Positions 42,012 through 51,701 are shown, counted from the first letter of the stretch. The stretch is DNA of 64,000 nt from Oligoflexus tunisiensis (GCF_001748245.1 NZ_BDFO01000001.1:6105346-6169345); one strand, 5' to 3'. Notes: generated by a model from the sequence alone, not told the origin. Program-made: numbers and translations.

Positions 42012-44132
42012 ATGCAACTTCATCCCTATTTGAAGTCCTATTTCCTCGCGGAAAAATTTCCACCCGCACGCCGCTGGAACGTGGGCATGACGCGTGTTTT
42101 TACATGGTGCGCCGTGTCCGGCTTTCTCATTCAAACCCTGGCGTCATTCGCCTTCCTGAAAAACAATTTCCTGGGGATCTTCTCGCTGGGTTGCGTGGCC
42201 GTGATGCTTCTGGCGATCAAGCTCAATGATCAAGGTCGAACCAAACCTGCGCGCATCATCCGCATGGTCGTCGCTCTGATATTTTTTGGGTTCATGACGG
42301 CCCATACCGGGGGCCTTCAGTCGGCCTGCTTTTATTGGGGGGCCGTCTTTGTCCTCGGCTCCATGTTTTCCTTTGGCAACGCTTCGGCCGTGCCCACCAT
42401 GCTGGCCATTACCGGCCTGGCAACTTATCATTATCTCAAGGACTTTGATCATTTCTATTTCCTTCAACTCCTTTCCTCTCTTTCCTTCATTTATTTCCTG
42501 TCTCTGCTGTTTGATCGCCTTTCCAAACACTTCATCAGCTATGCGGAAACCCAGAAGAAAAAAGCCGAATCGGCCCGCGAGCAGGCGGAAACGGCCCGTC
42601 TCAACACCAAGAGCATCCTGGAATCCGTCAATGAAGGCATACTCTCCATCCTTCCCAGCGGCGTGATTGATAACGTGGAATCACCCTACTTCGCCCGACT
42701 GATCGGCCAGGAACCTTACGTGGAACGGACGATCAAGGAGGTTCTTCTGGACCGCCTGCAGATTAGCGCCGATGTCAAGGATCAATGCTGGCAAACCATC
42801 CTCACTGTGGTCGGCGAGGACGAGTTGAACTTCTGGGCGAACGCCAGTCTCCTGATTGCATCAGCGACCTACTCTTCGGGAACGATCCAGCGGGACCTGC
42901 GGCTGAAGTGGAGTCCGATCATCGAACAGGGCTCGGTCATAAAATTGACCCTGGCCGTCGAGGATATTACCCAGCAGAAACTCCGCGACAAGGAGCTGGA
43001 TCAAAGGCGCTCGGAACTCGCCATGATCGCTCAGCTTCTGGATGTCAACGAAGATAGGGCCCGGGCCTTTCTCATGACCGCCGAGCGCCTGCTTCACGAA
43101 AATACGAGGTGCCTGGAAAAGGACTCGCTCAACCATGAGGATATTCGCATCCTCTTCGTCAATTCCCATACCGTCAAGGGAGCCGCGCGCACCCTGGGTT
43201 TCAACCAGCTCAGCCCGTTGATTCATGAAGCGGAAGAGCAGTATCAGAAGATTCTGAAGCAGGGCGCACCCATCAATAAAACCCTGCTCAAAACGCAGCA
43301 TGGCCTGGCTCTTGCCATGCTGCAGCAATACAAGGACATCAACTACGGCCGCCTCAAGCGCAGTGAGTCCAGTGGCCAACAGCACCTGACCATCGAGCGT
43401 TCCTTCCTGGAACAGTATCATCAGGTGGTTGTGGATGCCCTGCATTCCATTAATAGCAACAGTCTGTCCCTGGATGATTTTGCCAATTTCCTCAAGGATC
43501 AGAATCGCCAGCTGGCCGGCCGCATCTTCGACCTGCTGCCCAGCATCTTTCAAAGTTATGAGCCCGCACTGCAGCGTGTCGCGGAAAGCCTCGGCAAGCC
43601 GAAACCGAAAATCGTGGCCGACCTGCCGGATGTCGCCATTCATCCGGATATCCGCTCGGTGCTGGACAACTGCATGACCCACATCATTCGCAATGCGATC
43701 GACCATGGGATTGAAACACCGGAAGAGCGCAGGAGCAAGGGCAAACCCGAAGTCGGCCAGATCCAGGTCAAAGCCAGGGAGCAGGAGGATTCCATTGAAC
43801 TTTGGATAGCCGACGACGGCCGTGGCCTTGCCATCGATCGTTTGCAGCAAAGGGCGATGGATCTCGGGTTGGGCCCGAATTTACCCACTCAGGATGTTGC
43901 GGAATTGATCTTCAGAAGTGGCATCTCGACCAGTGCGAAGGTCACGGAAATCTCGGGGCGCGGCGTGGGCATGGATGCCGTCCATCGCTATTTCAGCGAG
44001 ATCGGTGGCAACATCGCGATCGAGCTGCTGGGGGCGTCGGAACCCGGTTATCAAAAGTTCGCCTTCCGGATAAAGCTGCCGCGCAAGATCAAACGAAGCC
44101 CGCAGCAGGCCGGAAAATCCCAGGTCGCCTGA
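42012..44132 (+). CDS. Membrane CheA-like kinase with HPt domain, no CheW domain
   Basis: A 706-residue protein. Five or six TM helices lie at 25-180 (no 7TMR-DISM beta domain). A coiled coil (about 180-205) leads to a PAS-like region, then HPt with HTVKGAARTLGFNQL (His near 385) and a CheA-type ATPase (HIIRNAIDHGIETPEERR, ADDGRGLAID, ISTSAKVTEISGRGVGMDAV). The C-terminal half closely parallels the protein at 14996 while the sensor halves differ. CheA P5/CheW is absent, so it should not join chemoreceptor arrays. AGGA precedes ATG 42012. A receiver-only regulator faces it 8 bp away and is a natural partner. Confidence 0.83.
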   Translation: MQLHPYLKSYFLAEKFPPARRWNVGMTRVFTWCAVSGFLIQTLASFAFLKNNFLGIFSLGCVAVMLLAIKLNDQGRTKPARIIRMVVALIFFGFMTAHTGGLQSACFYWGAVFVLGSMFSFGNASAVPTMLAITGLATYHYLKDFDHFYFLQLLSSLSFIYFLSLLFDRLSKHFISYAETQKKKAESAREQAETARLNTKSILESVNEGILSILPSGVIDNVESPYFARLIGQEPYVERTIKEVLLDRLQISADVKDQCWQTILTVVGEDELNFWANASLLIASATYSSGTIQRDLRLKWSPIIEQGSVIKLTLAVEDITQQKLRDKELDQRRSELAMIAQLLDVNEDRARAFLMTAERLLHENTRCLEKDSLNHEDIRILFVNSHTVKGAARTLGFNQLSPLIHEAEEQYQKILKQGAPINKTLLKTQHGLALAMLQQYKDINYGRLKRSESSGQQHLTIERSFLEQYHQVVVDALHSINSNSLSLDDFANFLKDQNRQLAGRIFDLLPSIFQSYEPALQRVAESLGKPKPKIVADLPDVAIHPDIRSVLDNCMTHIIRNAIDHGIETPEERRSKGKPEVGQIQVKAREQEDSIELWIADDGRGLAIDRLQQRAMDLGLGPNLPTQDVAELIFRSGISTSAKVTEISGRGVGMDAVHRYFSEIGGNIAIELLGASEPGYQKFAFRIKLPRKIKRSPQQAGKSQVA

Positions 44133-44140
44133 AGGAATGC

Positions 44141-44518
44141 CTAGAGCACCGGCTTTCCTGAAGCGAGCGAGGCGATGTTCAAAAAGCTCGGAATACGCAG
44201 CGGCTTGTCCACAAAGAACGTGTTCGACAGTTGAGCGGCATCTTCGCGAAATGCTTCTGAATAACCGGAAATAAAAATGATGGGGGCGGCGTTGTTCAGC
44301 CCCTTGCTTCCGCGCAGATGTCTGGTGAATTCCAGCCCATTCAAGGCCGGCATCTGAATATCGGCGCAGATCAGGTCAAATTTTTCTTGCGAACATTTCT
44401 GCAGAGCGTCGCGGCCATCCTTAGACCGAACGATGTGAGCGTCTGGAAAACCTTTCAGAAGATTGGCTTCCAAATAGTCAAGGAAGTCCGGCTGGTCGTC
44501 TATGATCAGTATATTCAC
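44141..44518 (-). CDS. Single-domain response regulator
   Basis: A 125-residue receiver domain: NILIIDDQPDFLDYL, phospho-Asp in LICADIQMPALNGLEF, ISG after beta-4 and DKPL. No output domain. The GTG at 44518 follows AGGAG with an 8-nt spacer and starts the protein right at beta-1; the longer frame adds 13 residues without family support. It converges on the CheA-like kinase with an 8-bp gap between stop codons. Partnership is inferred from that position. Confidence 0.82.
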   Translation of the reverse strand: MNILIIDDQPDFLDYLEANLLKGFPDAHIVRSKDGRDALQKCSQEKFDLICADIQMPALNGLEFTRHLRGSKGLNNAAPIIFISGYSEAFREDAAQLSNTFFVDKPLRIPSFLNIASLASGKPVL

Positions 44519-44652
44519 TACCCATCTCCTCTCTCGCACCCTTGCTCCGATCAGCATATTTTAGCAGGTAGGACGCAAGTTTCAAAGACATGGGCTTCCA
44601 GGCGGGTTTTACGGGACTTCGGCGACCCGAATGCGGGCCGCCTGCAGGACTC

Positions 44653-45339
44653 TTACTCAACATCCTCATACACATAAACAGGAATATCGCAGCTTCTCTT
44701 CGGTCCATTCAAGGTCAGAAGAAGAGCATCGAAATCCTGAGTTTCGTTCAACTCAAATGTATCGCTGCCGGTTTTCTTGAGAGGGACAACCTGCTCGGCA
44801 TCGTTCCTGAGGCGCACGCTCTGGATTTCAATGCCGCGACAGAAATCAGGAACATCAAACTTGATGCGGTTGCTCTTGAAGTTCTGGACCAGCTGAATTT
44901 CCAGGTCCTTGGCAAAGCCGCCGTCATAAGGCAGATAACCGGCATAGACCTCCCTTTGTTCCTTGACCTTGGTCAGGATATTCAACTCGCAGCGTTCGAA
45001 CTGATACGAATACTGAGTCAGGTTAAAACGAATCATATCAACCTTCTGATTGCTGTGGGCAAAATAACCACCGTTTTCATGTGTGGTCTTCTGCCAGGCG
45101 GATGAACCCTCGTACTTCACGGAAACAGCCGTGGCTGGGATTTCAGGACAGGAAGGGCTTACCGTGAAGAGTACGCGAATGGGATTCATGGACTTGGGCT
45201 GGGCCAGTTTATAGTCGAAATAACTGGTGCCATAGGGAACCTGCATCATAAACTTTGTGTGCAGCTTATCATGTGCCGCTTCCGCCCAACTCACCTGACT
45301 GACGAGCAACATGAGACTGGCTAACAATTGAACTTTCAT
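44653..45339 (-). CDS. Secreted hypothetical protein
   Basis: A 228-residue protein with a signal peptide (VQLLASLMLLVSQVSWAEA, cleavage near 20-22). The mature part is beta-rich with four cysteines (PSCPEIP, ERCEL, DFCRGI, RSCDIP) likely to form two disulfides. No family recognised. Strong AAGGAGG just before ATG. It follows the metalloprotease gene on the same strand with a 49-nt gap, so they may be co-transcribed and act together outside the inner membrane. Confidence 0.7.
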   Translation of the reverse strand: MKVQLLASLMLLVSQVSWAEAAHDKLHTKFMMQVPYGTSYFDYKLAQPKSMNPIRVLFTVSPSCPEIPATAVSVKYEGSSAWQKTTHENGGYFAHSNQKVDMIRFNLTQYSYQFERCELNILTKVKEQREVYAGYLPYDGGFAKDLEIQLVQNFKSNRIKFDVPDFCRGIEIQSVRLRNDAEQVVPLKKTGSDTFELNETQDFDALLLTLNGPKRSCDIPVYVYEDVE

Positions 45340-45388
45340 CGATCCATCCTCCTTGATCCTGTACTATTGATTTGGAGACAATCTCCAC

Positions 45389-46567
45389 CTAGAACCCTTT
45401 GATGAGATCCATGTAGTAAACGCCGTTGAATTCCGTCATGATCCTGAGGTCATTCAGCAAGGGACTGTCCTGCCGTGGATCCAGCACCAATCCGAGCCAG
45501 CGTTCGCCTCCTGTCTGGGCATGCACGTAGCGCCCTTTGATATTGCGCACAACATACGAGGGCAAAAGAGGATAGTCGTTCTTGCGAATGACGGTCTGCG
45601 CCTCGGGAATCCAAAACGTCATGGCCGGCCGACCTTCCTTGCGTTCCTGCATGAAATAAATCGTACCGATGCGGACAGGCTGCATGGACTGCTGAACATT
45701 GGGGGCTGTCCAAATTTCCAGAGATTGATCACGAAGCCAGGTGCCAAAGCATAGCCAGTTCTGAGGAAGGCCAAAAAACATCTGCAGGGTCTGAAGCGTC
45801 GACGTCATCGTTTGATAGCAGTTGAGTTCCGGAGCATTCTGAGGCTGCGCATGAATCTGAAAGAAGGCCTTCGATCCAAGGTTCGAACGGAGCAAATTCA
45901 GATGCCGCTTCTGCAGAATGAATTCCACAAAGCCATAGGACATGATATTGCGGGGCGAGGGCGTCTGGCCTGTGTGCTGGAGCCCAAAGACGTGTCCCAG
46001 CTCATGCACCAGGGTCCAGTACAGCAGAACCTGATCATGTCCACTCCAAGGGTCTTCCGTCAGCTCATAGCCCTGGATGGTACTCAGGCTTTTCTCGGGA
46101 GCCAGATAAAGGAAACCTCGGGCCCGCAAATTCTTCTCATCGTATTGGGTGCGCACAGCGAGGGACGCATAGGTCGCATACGATTTGATTTCCTGCTTTT
46201 GAGCCGCCGTGAGATAGCCCACCTGCAGGACGAGATCCACAGGGGCCGCGGGATCCTTCGGGCAGGGTATTTTCACAAAGGTCTGGGTTGATATGATGAC
46301 ATCGGCCGTGGCGAAGTTGGTGAAGGAAAATTCATGCTGCCAGTAGGCGACAGCTTTACGAAAGGCGCGATCGACCTGCTCTTCGCTGAGCGAAGTCTGA
46401 CTTTCATCGATGCTGATGCAGTAGTGGACGGAATCCGTGTTATGCACGAACCAGGCGTTGTTTGCATCCCGGAACAACCCGCCCCCGCCGCTGCTCCAGG
46501 CGGCTGAAGCGTCCCAGGACCAAAAGGCCAGTCCCATGATCCAACTCAATTGAAAAAGGCGAGACAT
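45389..46567 (-). CDS. Secreted matrixin-like zinc metalloprotease
   Basis: A 392-residue protein with a signal peptide (about 1-22, ending DASAAW). The zinc motif HELGHVFGLQH (H188, E189, H192, H198) and the Met-turn IMSYG (M209) make it a metzincin of the matrixin/M10 type. The HTGQTPSPRN sequence between them matches the usual loop. The C-terminal 180 residues are of unknown fold. GGGGAG 6 nt before ATG. It is divergent from a TIGR02147 regulator across a 139-nt region with a candidate operator, which suggests control of this protease. Confidence 0.85.
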   Translation of the reverse strand: MSRLFQLSWIMGLAFWSWDASAAWSSGGGGLFRDANNAWFVHNTDSVHYCISIDESQTSLSEEQVDRAFRKAVAYWQHEFSFTNFATADVIISTQTFVKIPCPKDPAAPVDLVLQVGYLTAAQKQEIKSYATYASLAVRTQYDEKNLRARGFLYLAPEKSLSTIQGYELTEDPWSGHDQVLLYWTLVHELGHVFGLQHTGQTPSPRNIMSYGFVEFILQKRHLNLLRSNLGSKAFFQIHAQPQNAPELNCYQTMTSTLQTLQMFFGLPQNWLCFGTWLRDQSLEIWTAPNVQQSMQPVRIGTIYFMQERKEGRPAMTFWIPEAQTVIRKNDYPLLPSYVVRNIKGRYVHAQTGGERWLGLVLDPRQDSPLLNDLRIMTEFNGVYYMDLIKGF

Positions 46568-46646
46568 ATCGAACTCCCCATCCAGCGCGCATCAGCAATG
46601 ATTTGAACTTCGAGTCAGTTTTAGATATCAAACTGTGAAATGTAAA

Positions 46647-46679
46647 TTGCCTTGTAGGCAACATGGGGACGAATGTTGC
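46647..46679. promoter_or_regulatory. Inverted repeats between the protease and TIGR02147 genes
   Basis: Two perfect inverted repeats adjoin each other: TTGCCT (46647-46652) with AGGCAA (46656-46661), and GCAACAT (46658/46659-46664) with ATGTTGC (46673-46679). The GCAACAT-N8-ATGTTGC repeat lies 28 nt before the regulator's ATG and about 100 nt before that of the protease. Its shape and position suit an operator bound by a dimeric HTH protein, most simply the regulator itself. Confidence 0.5.
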
Positions 46680-46706
46680 ATAAAAAGCAAAACTTAAGGT
46701 TAACAT

Positions 46707-47525
46707 ATGGATATTTTTGTATTTTCTTGCTACCGCACCATCATAAAGAATCTGGTGGCGCAACAGAGGAAGACGGATCCTTCCATCACCTATCAGGATT
46801 TGTCGCAATCGATGCGGGTGACAAAATCCCATCTATCCCGCGTGATTCATGGCCGCGCGGAACTCAACTATGATCAGCTGTACCTGCTCTGCAAGTATTT
46901 CAATTTGAAAGCGGATGAGTGTGAGTACCTCAGGCTCCTCGTGGAGCTGGAACGGACGGCTCTGGCGGAGAGACGCAAAATTCTGCAGAACCTTATCAAG
47001 GAAACACAGCGTGAAAAGATGCAGACCAAAAGGCACATTTCCGCAGGGCCCATACCCGAAGCGAATATGATGTCCTATTACCTGGATCCCCTTCACCAGA
47101 TTGTGCATGTCGCCTTTGCCATTCCCCGTTACCAGGACAACCCACGCCTCCTGGCTGATGATCTGGGCGTGCCCTGGACGCAATTGGAACGCATCATCAG
47201 GCAGCTGGAAGAGATGCGACTGATTCAAGCGGATCAGAACCGGGTCAAGCTTCTCATCGAGGATCTGCATTTGCCGAGGGAATCCGTATTCTACCGTCCC
47301 TGGATCAGCCAAGTGAAACTGATGAGCCTGCAGCGTCTGCAACATAATGAAGGCAAGGACGCCTATGCTTTTTCGGTGACGTTTTCCGCCGACGACGAAT
47401 CGCGGAAACAGATTCTTGGCAGGTTTTTGGATTTCTTGAAGGGGACCGAGCAGAAGGTAAAAAGCGCTGCGCAGGAAAACGTCTATCAGATGTCGTTTGA
47501 ACTTTTTTCCTGGACCCAGCCGTAA
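46707..47525 (+). CDS. TIGR02147 family regulator
   Basis: A 272-residue protein. An N-terminal helix-turn-helix (about 25-65, TYQDLSQSMRVTKSHLSRVI) is followed by a helical C-terminal region of the DUF4423/TIGR02147 type (YYLDPLHQIVHVAFAIP; LADDLGVPWTQLERIIRQLE looks like a second winged helix). This family is known mainly from Fibrobacter and Bdellovibrio-like bacteria, usually in many copies. AAGG 7 nt before ATG 46707. It is divergent from the metalloprotease and may regulate it. Confidence 0.85.
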   Translation: MDIFVFSCYRTIIKNLVAQQRKTDPSITYQDLSQSMRVTKSHLSRVIHGRAELNYDQLYLLCKYFNLKADECEYLRLLVELERTALAERRKILQNLIKETQREKMQTKRHISAGPIPEANMMSYYLDPLHQIVHVAFAIPRYQDNPRLLADDLGVPWTQLERIIRQLEEMRLIQADQNRVKLLIEDLHLPRESVFYRPWISQVKLMSLQRLQHNEGKDAYAFSVTFSADDESRKQILGRFLDFLKGTEQKVKSAAQENVYQMSFELFSWTQP

Positions 47526-47536
47526 AAGGAAAGTGA

Positions 47537-50500
47537 TCAGTATTCCTCGACCATAAGGTAATAGACATGAGTGTCGACCATGTACTTGTAATCAGCCTCG
47601 ATTCTGGCGGCGCTCATGACTCCCGAATAAATGCGAATCTCGTCCATATACCCATTGAAATCCTTATGGGTCCCGGAGGTATCCCAAAGGACGCCGAAGC
47701 GATTGAAAGGAGTGGACTTAAAGCCCGACTCCGACGACCCGGATCCGTTCAGAACGCCATTGATGTAGAACGCTATCGCGCCGTTCGACTCATTGCGGGT
47801 GATCGTCACATGCCGCCAGGTGCTGTCATTCACGACAAAGTCGCTCTTTACTGAACCGTTATCCCCTGCAGTCACCCCGATACGACCGGTATCGTCAAGC
47901 CAGCCATACTGAATATCGTTCGGGGTTCCGTTATGCTCCACCCCGGTCAAAGCTGGTGAACTCCAGCCGATATTGGAACCTGTTTGCGCGGTTTTAATCC
48001 ACGCTGAGAATGTCGCCGTTCGTCCCAGGATGGGAGCCAGGTCATAGCCATTGATTTCAATATGGTCCAACGTTCCCATGAAGCCGATGCTGTTCCCGAT
48101 CGGTCCCTGCAAACTTTTTGGGTTGGCCATGGCCCGACCATGACGCCCATTGGAGGTGCTATCCTTGAATTGAGGCGCCACCTGTATGGGCGACTCATTC
48201 AGATGCCAGATGCCTGCGTAAGCCGACCAGAGAGTGGAGGCCTGTTCCACTGAACTGGCCGCCGCGTTACCGAAATAAAGCTGGATCGTGCCGCTGGACG
48301 AGCTGGCAGGAATCTCATCCACCCGCACCCAAATCAATGAAGTTCCGCCCGGGATCCACTCTTCAATTTGATGCGGAAGGACCGTGGAATCCGAGCTGTT
48401 GATGAAGCGAAGGTCCGACCCGTCGGCCTTGGCCTGGGCATAAGGAAAGCGCTCCGGTGTGAGTTTGATCAGGACCGGCTGATTGGTGAAGGTCGTCGAC
48501 TGATCACTGTTATCCAGCTGAATCCACAAGCGATAGGGCCAGCCTGAGTTCCACCATGAGCGGGAGCTGACCACCTGAACCGACAGGTTTCCTGACGACA
48601 GACCACTGGATGAGGCCCGGATGTTGCGATTACCCGTTCGGGTTCCCTCGACATAAAACTCCGTACCCGTTTCATAGGCCGGTATCACTGTTGAATTGAT
48701 GCGATCCGAGCAGACATTGTCGGCATAAGCTCTCATACCGGAGCCAAGACTGAGCGAGACAGAACGATTGCTCGTCGTGATAACTTTGACGTTACCACTG
48801 CTGGCAACATCCACCCGATATTTCATGCATTGGTTGACCCCAATACGGGTTGGTCCGGCCACCAAAAGTCGCGAGGGCGTGGAACCGACCGCCAGATTAA
48901 AATAGCCCGATTCATAGGTTCCGCCTGTCGCCACAAGGGTCAGACTTTGGTTGGACGTTGTGGTCTTGAAGTACATGAATATTTCATTGGCTGACGCCGG
49001 GAAGCTGATGGCGTTGATGGTTGAGCTGCTGCTGCAGCTGTTGGAATCATGAAATGATCCCGTTCCATTATTCACGTCAAGACTGATCGTAGCTGTGACT
49101 GGAGCCTCGATAAACTGGTCCAATCCATCGGTCAGCTTCAGAGAGACCGGCACACAGGTGTTATAGGGTATACCCGATGGCGCCACCCAAACAAGAGTGC
49201 GCCGGGCGATTTCAAGTTGGAATTCCGTCGTGATCGTCACACCCTGACTTTGGGCCCGGACCACAAAGGAGCAGCGTCCGCCCCTGGACATGGATGGAGT
49301 ACCCTGAAGCCGGCCTGTACTGGTGCCAATGGTTGGGATGGGGTTCCAGCTAAAGCCGAGACAGGTTGAAGCAGGGTCCAGGCTGTAGCTGACACTGGCG
49401 TTCGGATCAGGGTCGGTCGCCACAAAGTTTACGTCCAGACTTTCCCCTTCATAAATCCGCAGAGTCGGGGGCAGAATGGTCCATTCCGGACTTTCCGGGC
49501 GATCCAGGACATGGATGATCACATCGTGTGTGATCATACCGCCAAGGCTGGTGGCCGCCAGGGCCAGAAGACAGGTACCGACCGCAGCATCACGGGGGAC
49601 GCCGTACACAAGTCCCGATTGATTGATGCTGAGGGTCGGCGACCAGCCCGGCCCGCAGGTGGTCCGGGTCGAATCGATGGAATAGTACACGGGATCGCCA
49701 TTCGGATCATTGGCGTTGACCGTAAAGGACAGGGTACTGTCATCCTGCACGCTCTGGGTTCCAACAGTCTGCGTCCAGACGGGAGGACTATAGGATTGAT
49801 CGCGCACGGTAAAGTCAACTTTGGGATCAGCAATGAAATAAAGCCCTGGCTTGATACTGATCGTGAGCGTCTCAAGGTCATCATAAGGATCATCAGGCAG
49901 AGCGCGCACATAAAAGGTAATCGCCGAAACGCCGTCCTGAAATTCCACTTCGCTCGGGATGGTCGTGAGATCCAGGACCGGCGTGGCCGTACCGGAGACT
50001 TCCAGAGCGACCTTCAGGGTACCGCGCGCGGGAAGGCCACGGCGTACTGTCACAGGTACAGTGGTGGTTGCGCTTTCCACAAATTGCGAGACGGTGGTGG
50101 CAAGGCCCACACTATAGATTTCAATCTGGAAATTGCGTCCCGCGCTTTTTTCCTGAATGAAAAAGCTGGCATTGGCATCGAGTGTATCCAGAATCTGGGG
50201 CAATTGCTCCAGGACCTTCACCGTCACCATGCGACCTGCGTCGCCTATGAATTGATTTTCAGAATGTAGGTTGGGATTGAAAGGCTGACCCGGCATGGGT
50301 TCAAAGAACTCCCCGTCGAGCGCAAAGCTGTCGATGAAGACCTTGCAGGACTGATCAAAACGATAGAGTTGAAAGGAATCCTGTGCGGCTCCCAGGCCGG
50401 ATAAGGCATAACCGCTGGCGCAATTTTTTACAGAGAATTCGACAAAGGAGGCGGTCTGCAGACCAAAACCGGTCGGATCATTTCCTGTCAACGCAGCCCC

Positions 50501-50725
50501 TGACTGTGTGCTCAAACGAAGTTTAACTTCAAAGTCGGGCGCCTTTTCGGAAGCATCGTCAGCGAGGGCTTTGCGACCGGCGTTCTCTTCTTCACCTGCT
50601 GTTGCGGATGAAGTCGTGTTGGGCATGGGTCCAGGATTGCAAGCGACGACCAAAAGCAGCGCGAAGCTCGCTCCAAGTCTACGGATGCATTCCCGCGGGT
50701 TCACCGACAAGTGCCCAAAACTCAT
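47537..50725 (-). CDS. Large surface lipoprotein with Ig-like, DUF2341 and LamG-type domains
   Basis: A 1062-residue lipoprotein. The lipobox LVVAC has its Cys at 29. Order: low-complexity linker, a beta domain (about 60-200), a Calx-beta-like segment (about 200-310), two cadherin/He-PIG-type repeats (about 310-515, each with SYSLD or YYSID and a G-x-L-x-G-x-P turn), further beta domains, DUF2341 (from about 720, SWWNSGWPYRL), and a C-terminal LamG/concanavalin-like domain (about 845-1058). DUF2341 and LamG suggest binding of glycans. GGGGGAAG precedes ATG 50725. It lies just downstream of the saccharide cluster on the same strand. Confidence 0.85.
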   Translation of the reverse strand: MSFGHLSVNPRECIRRLGASFALLLVVACNPGPMPNTTSSATAGEEENAGRKALADDASEKAPDFEVKLRLSTQSGAALTGNDPTGFGLQTASFVEFSVKNCASGYALSGLGAAQDSFQLYRFDQSCKVFIDSFALDGEFFEPMPGQPFNPNLHSENQFIGDAGRMVTVKVLEQLPQILDTLDANASFFIQEKSAGRNFQIEIYSVGLATTVSQFVESATTTVPVTVRRGLPARGTLKVALEVSGTATPVLDLTTIPSEVEFQDGVSAITFYVRALPDDPYDDLETLTISIKPGLYFIADPKVDFTVRDQSYSPPVWTQTVGTQSVQDDSTLSFTVNANDPNGDPVYYSIDSTRTTCGPGWSPTLSINQSGLVYGVPRDAAVGTCLLALAATSLGGMITHDVIIHVLDRPESPEWTILPPTLRIYEGESLDVNFVATDPDPNASVSYSLDPASTCLGFSWNPIPTIGTSTGRLQGTPSMSRGGRCSFVVRAQSQGVTITTEFQLEIARRTLVWVAPSGIPYNTCVPVSLKLTDGLDQFIEAPVTATISLDVNNGTGSFHDSNSCSSSSTINAISFPASANEIFMYFKTTTSNQSLTLVATGGTYESGYFNLAVGSTPSRLLVAGPTRIGVNQCMKYRVDVASSGNVKVITTSNRSVSLSLGSGMRAYADNVCSDRINSTVIPAYETGTEFYVEGTRTGNRNIRASSSGLSSGNLSVQVVSSRSWWNSGWPYRLWIQLDNSDQSTTFTNQPVLIKLTPERFPYAQAKADGSDLRFINSSDSTVLPHQIEEWIPGGTSLIWVRVDEIPASSSSGTIQLYFGNAAASSVEQASTLWSAYAGIWHLNESPIQVAPQFKDSTSNGRHGRAMANPKSLQGPIGNSIGFMGTLDHIEINGYDLAPILGRTATFSAWIKTAQTGSNIGWSSPALTGVEHNGTPNDIQYGWLDDTGRIGVTAGDNGSVKSDFVVNDSTWRHVTITRNESNGAIAFYINGVLNGSGSSESGFKSTPFNRFGVLWDTSGTHKDFNGYMDEIRIYSGVMSAARIEADYKYMVDTHVYYLMVEEY

Positions 50726-50843
50726 GATCTTCCCCCCGATTGGACAGTTATCGGCGGCCAGGGGAATTACATTAAAGGACGCCATTTTGTCAGTAATTAT
50801 GGCATGTTATACGATTATTTTCGCTTCGGGAATATAGCCCGTT

Positions 50844-51701
50844 TCAATAAAAAGCTTTCCAAAGGGAAGAATCAGGGTCCGCGAATTGTTCGACCATTTC
50901 ATCGAGAAGTGTCAAGGCATGACCATCCACCGTGCCCTGATCATTCAGGACGGTCGAGGGCAGCTCAGCATGCCAGGTGCCGGAGGGGATGATACCGCAG
51001 GCTCCGTAGCGCCGCATCAGGAGGTTTTGCACCAGAACATCTTCTCCGGAATGATAGCGGGGCAGGCGGGACCAGAAGTCGAAGCCGCCCACCTCCCGTA
51101 ATTTCCTTCTATCGTAGAGGACGCAGGAGGCGACCCATGCCACCTTATAGCGCCGCGTCACACCCTTGGGAAGAGATTGCGCCACATGCCAGAGGTTGGC
51201 CGCGCGATGCAATTCAGCCCGCTCCCATTCCAGCGAGTCCGGTTCCACGACTTCAGGTTTGACCGGCCCGTCCCAGTAATCAATGCGCTGCTGGCTGGGA
51301 CGCACATCATCGCGAAAGGAGAGGCCACTGGGAAAGGCGCCCACAAAACCACAGCGCTCTTCGCGGAGAGTCTGCAGCATTCTCTCCAGCACCCAGGGCT
51401 CCATCATCACATCATCATCGAGAAAAAGAACGGCATCGGCTCGCGCTTTTCCCAGAAGAAAGGCTCTTTGCTCAGCAATCCCCTGGGAGGGCACCCGATG
51501 GTACCATTCAATTGCGCCGCCGTGCGCTTCAATAAGGCGTCGGAGAGTCCTGATCACGGGCACGTCGGCGACCGGTGCCTGGCTTTGATCCGAAACCACC
51601 AGACGGATATAGGTCAAGGTCTGATTGGCAATTCCTGAGAGCGTATAAATCAGAGAATGAAGCCGATTCACTGTCGGCAGAAGGATGTCCACCGGCACCA
51701 T
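50844..51701 (-). CDS. Family 2 glycosyltransferase
   Basis: A 285-residue GT-A-fold enzyme: DILLPTVNRLHSL at the N-terminus, the D-x-D region AVLFLDDDVMMEPWVLERML (about 92-111), and a C-terminal HSGEDVLVQNLLMRRYG motif with the catalytic E-D pair. No TM segments. ATG 51701 follows AAGGAAAC. The long frame upstream to 51815 overlaps the DUF2795 gene and has no family similarity. It is at the downstream end of the saccharide cluster. Confidence 0.85.
   Translation of the reverse strand: MVPVDILLPTVNRLHSLIYTLSGIANQTLTYIRLVVSDQSQAPVADVPVIRTLRRLIEAHGGAIEWYHRVPSQGIAEQRAFLLGKARADAVLFLDDDVMMEPWVLERMLQTLREERCGFVGAFPSGLSFRDDVRPSQQRIDYWDGPVKPEVVEPDSLEWERAELHRAANLWHVAQSLPKGVTRRYKVAWVASCVLYDRRKLREVGGFDFWSRLPRYHSGEDVLVQNLLMRRYGACGIIPSGTWHAELPSTVLNDQGTVDGHALTLLDEMVEQFADPDSSLWKAFY

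Noticed and set aside
42861..43850. 329-codon minus-strand ORF
   Set aside because: Antisense of the CheA-like kinase HPt/ATPase region; no ribosome-binding site and no domain.
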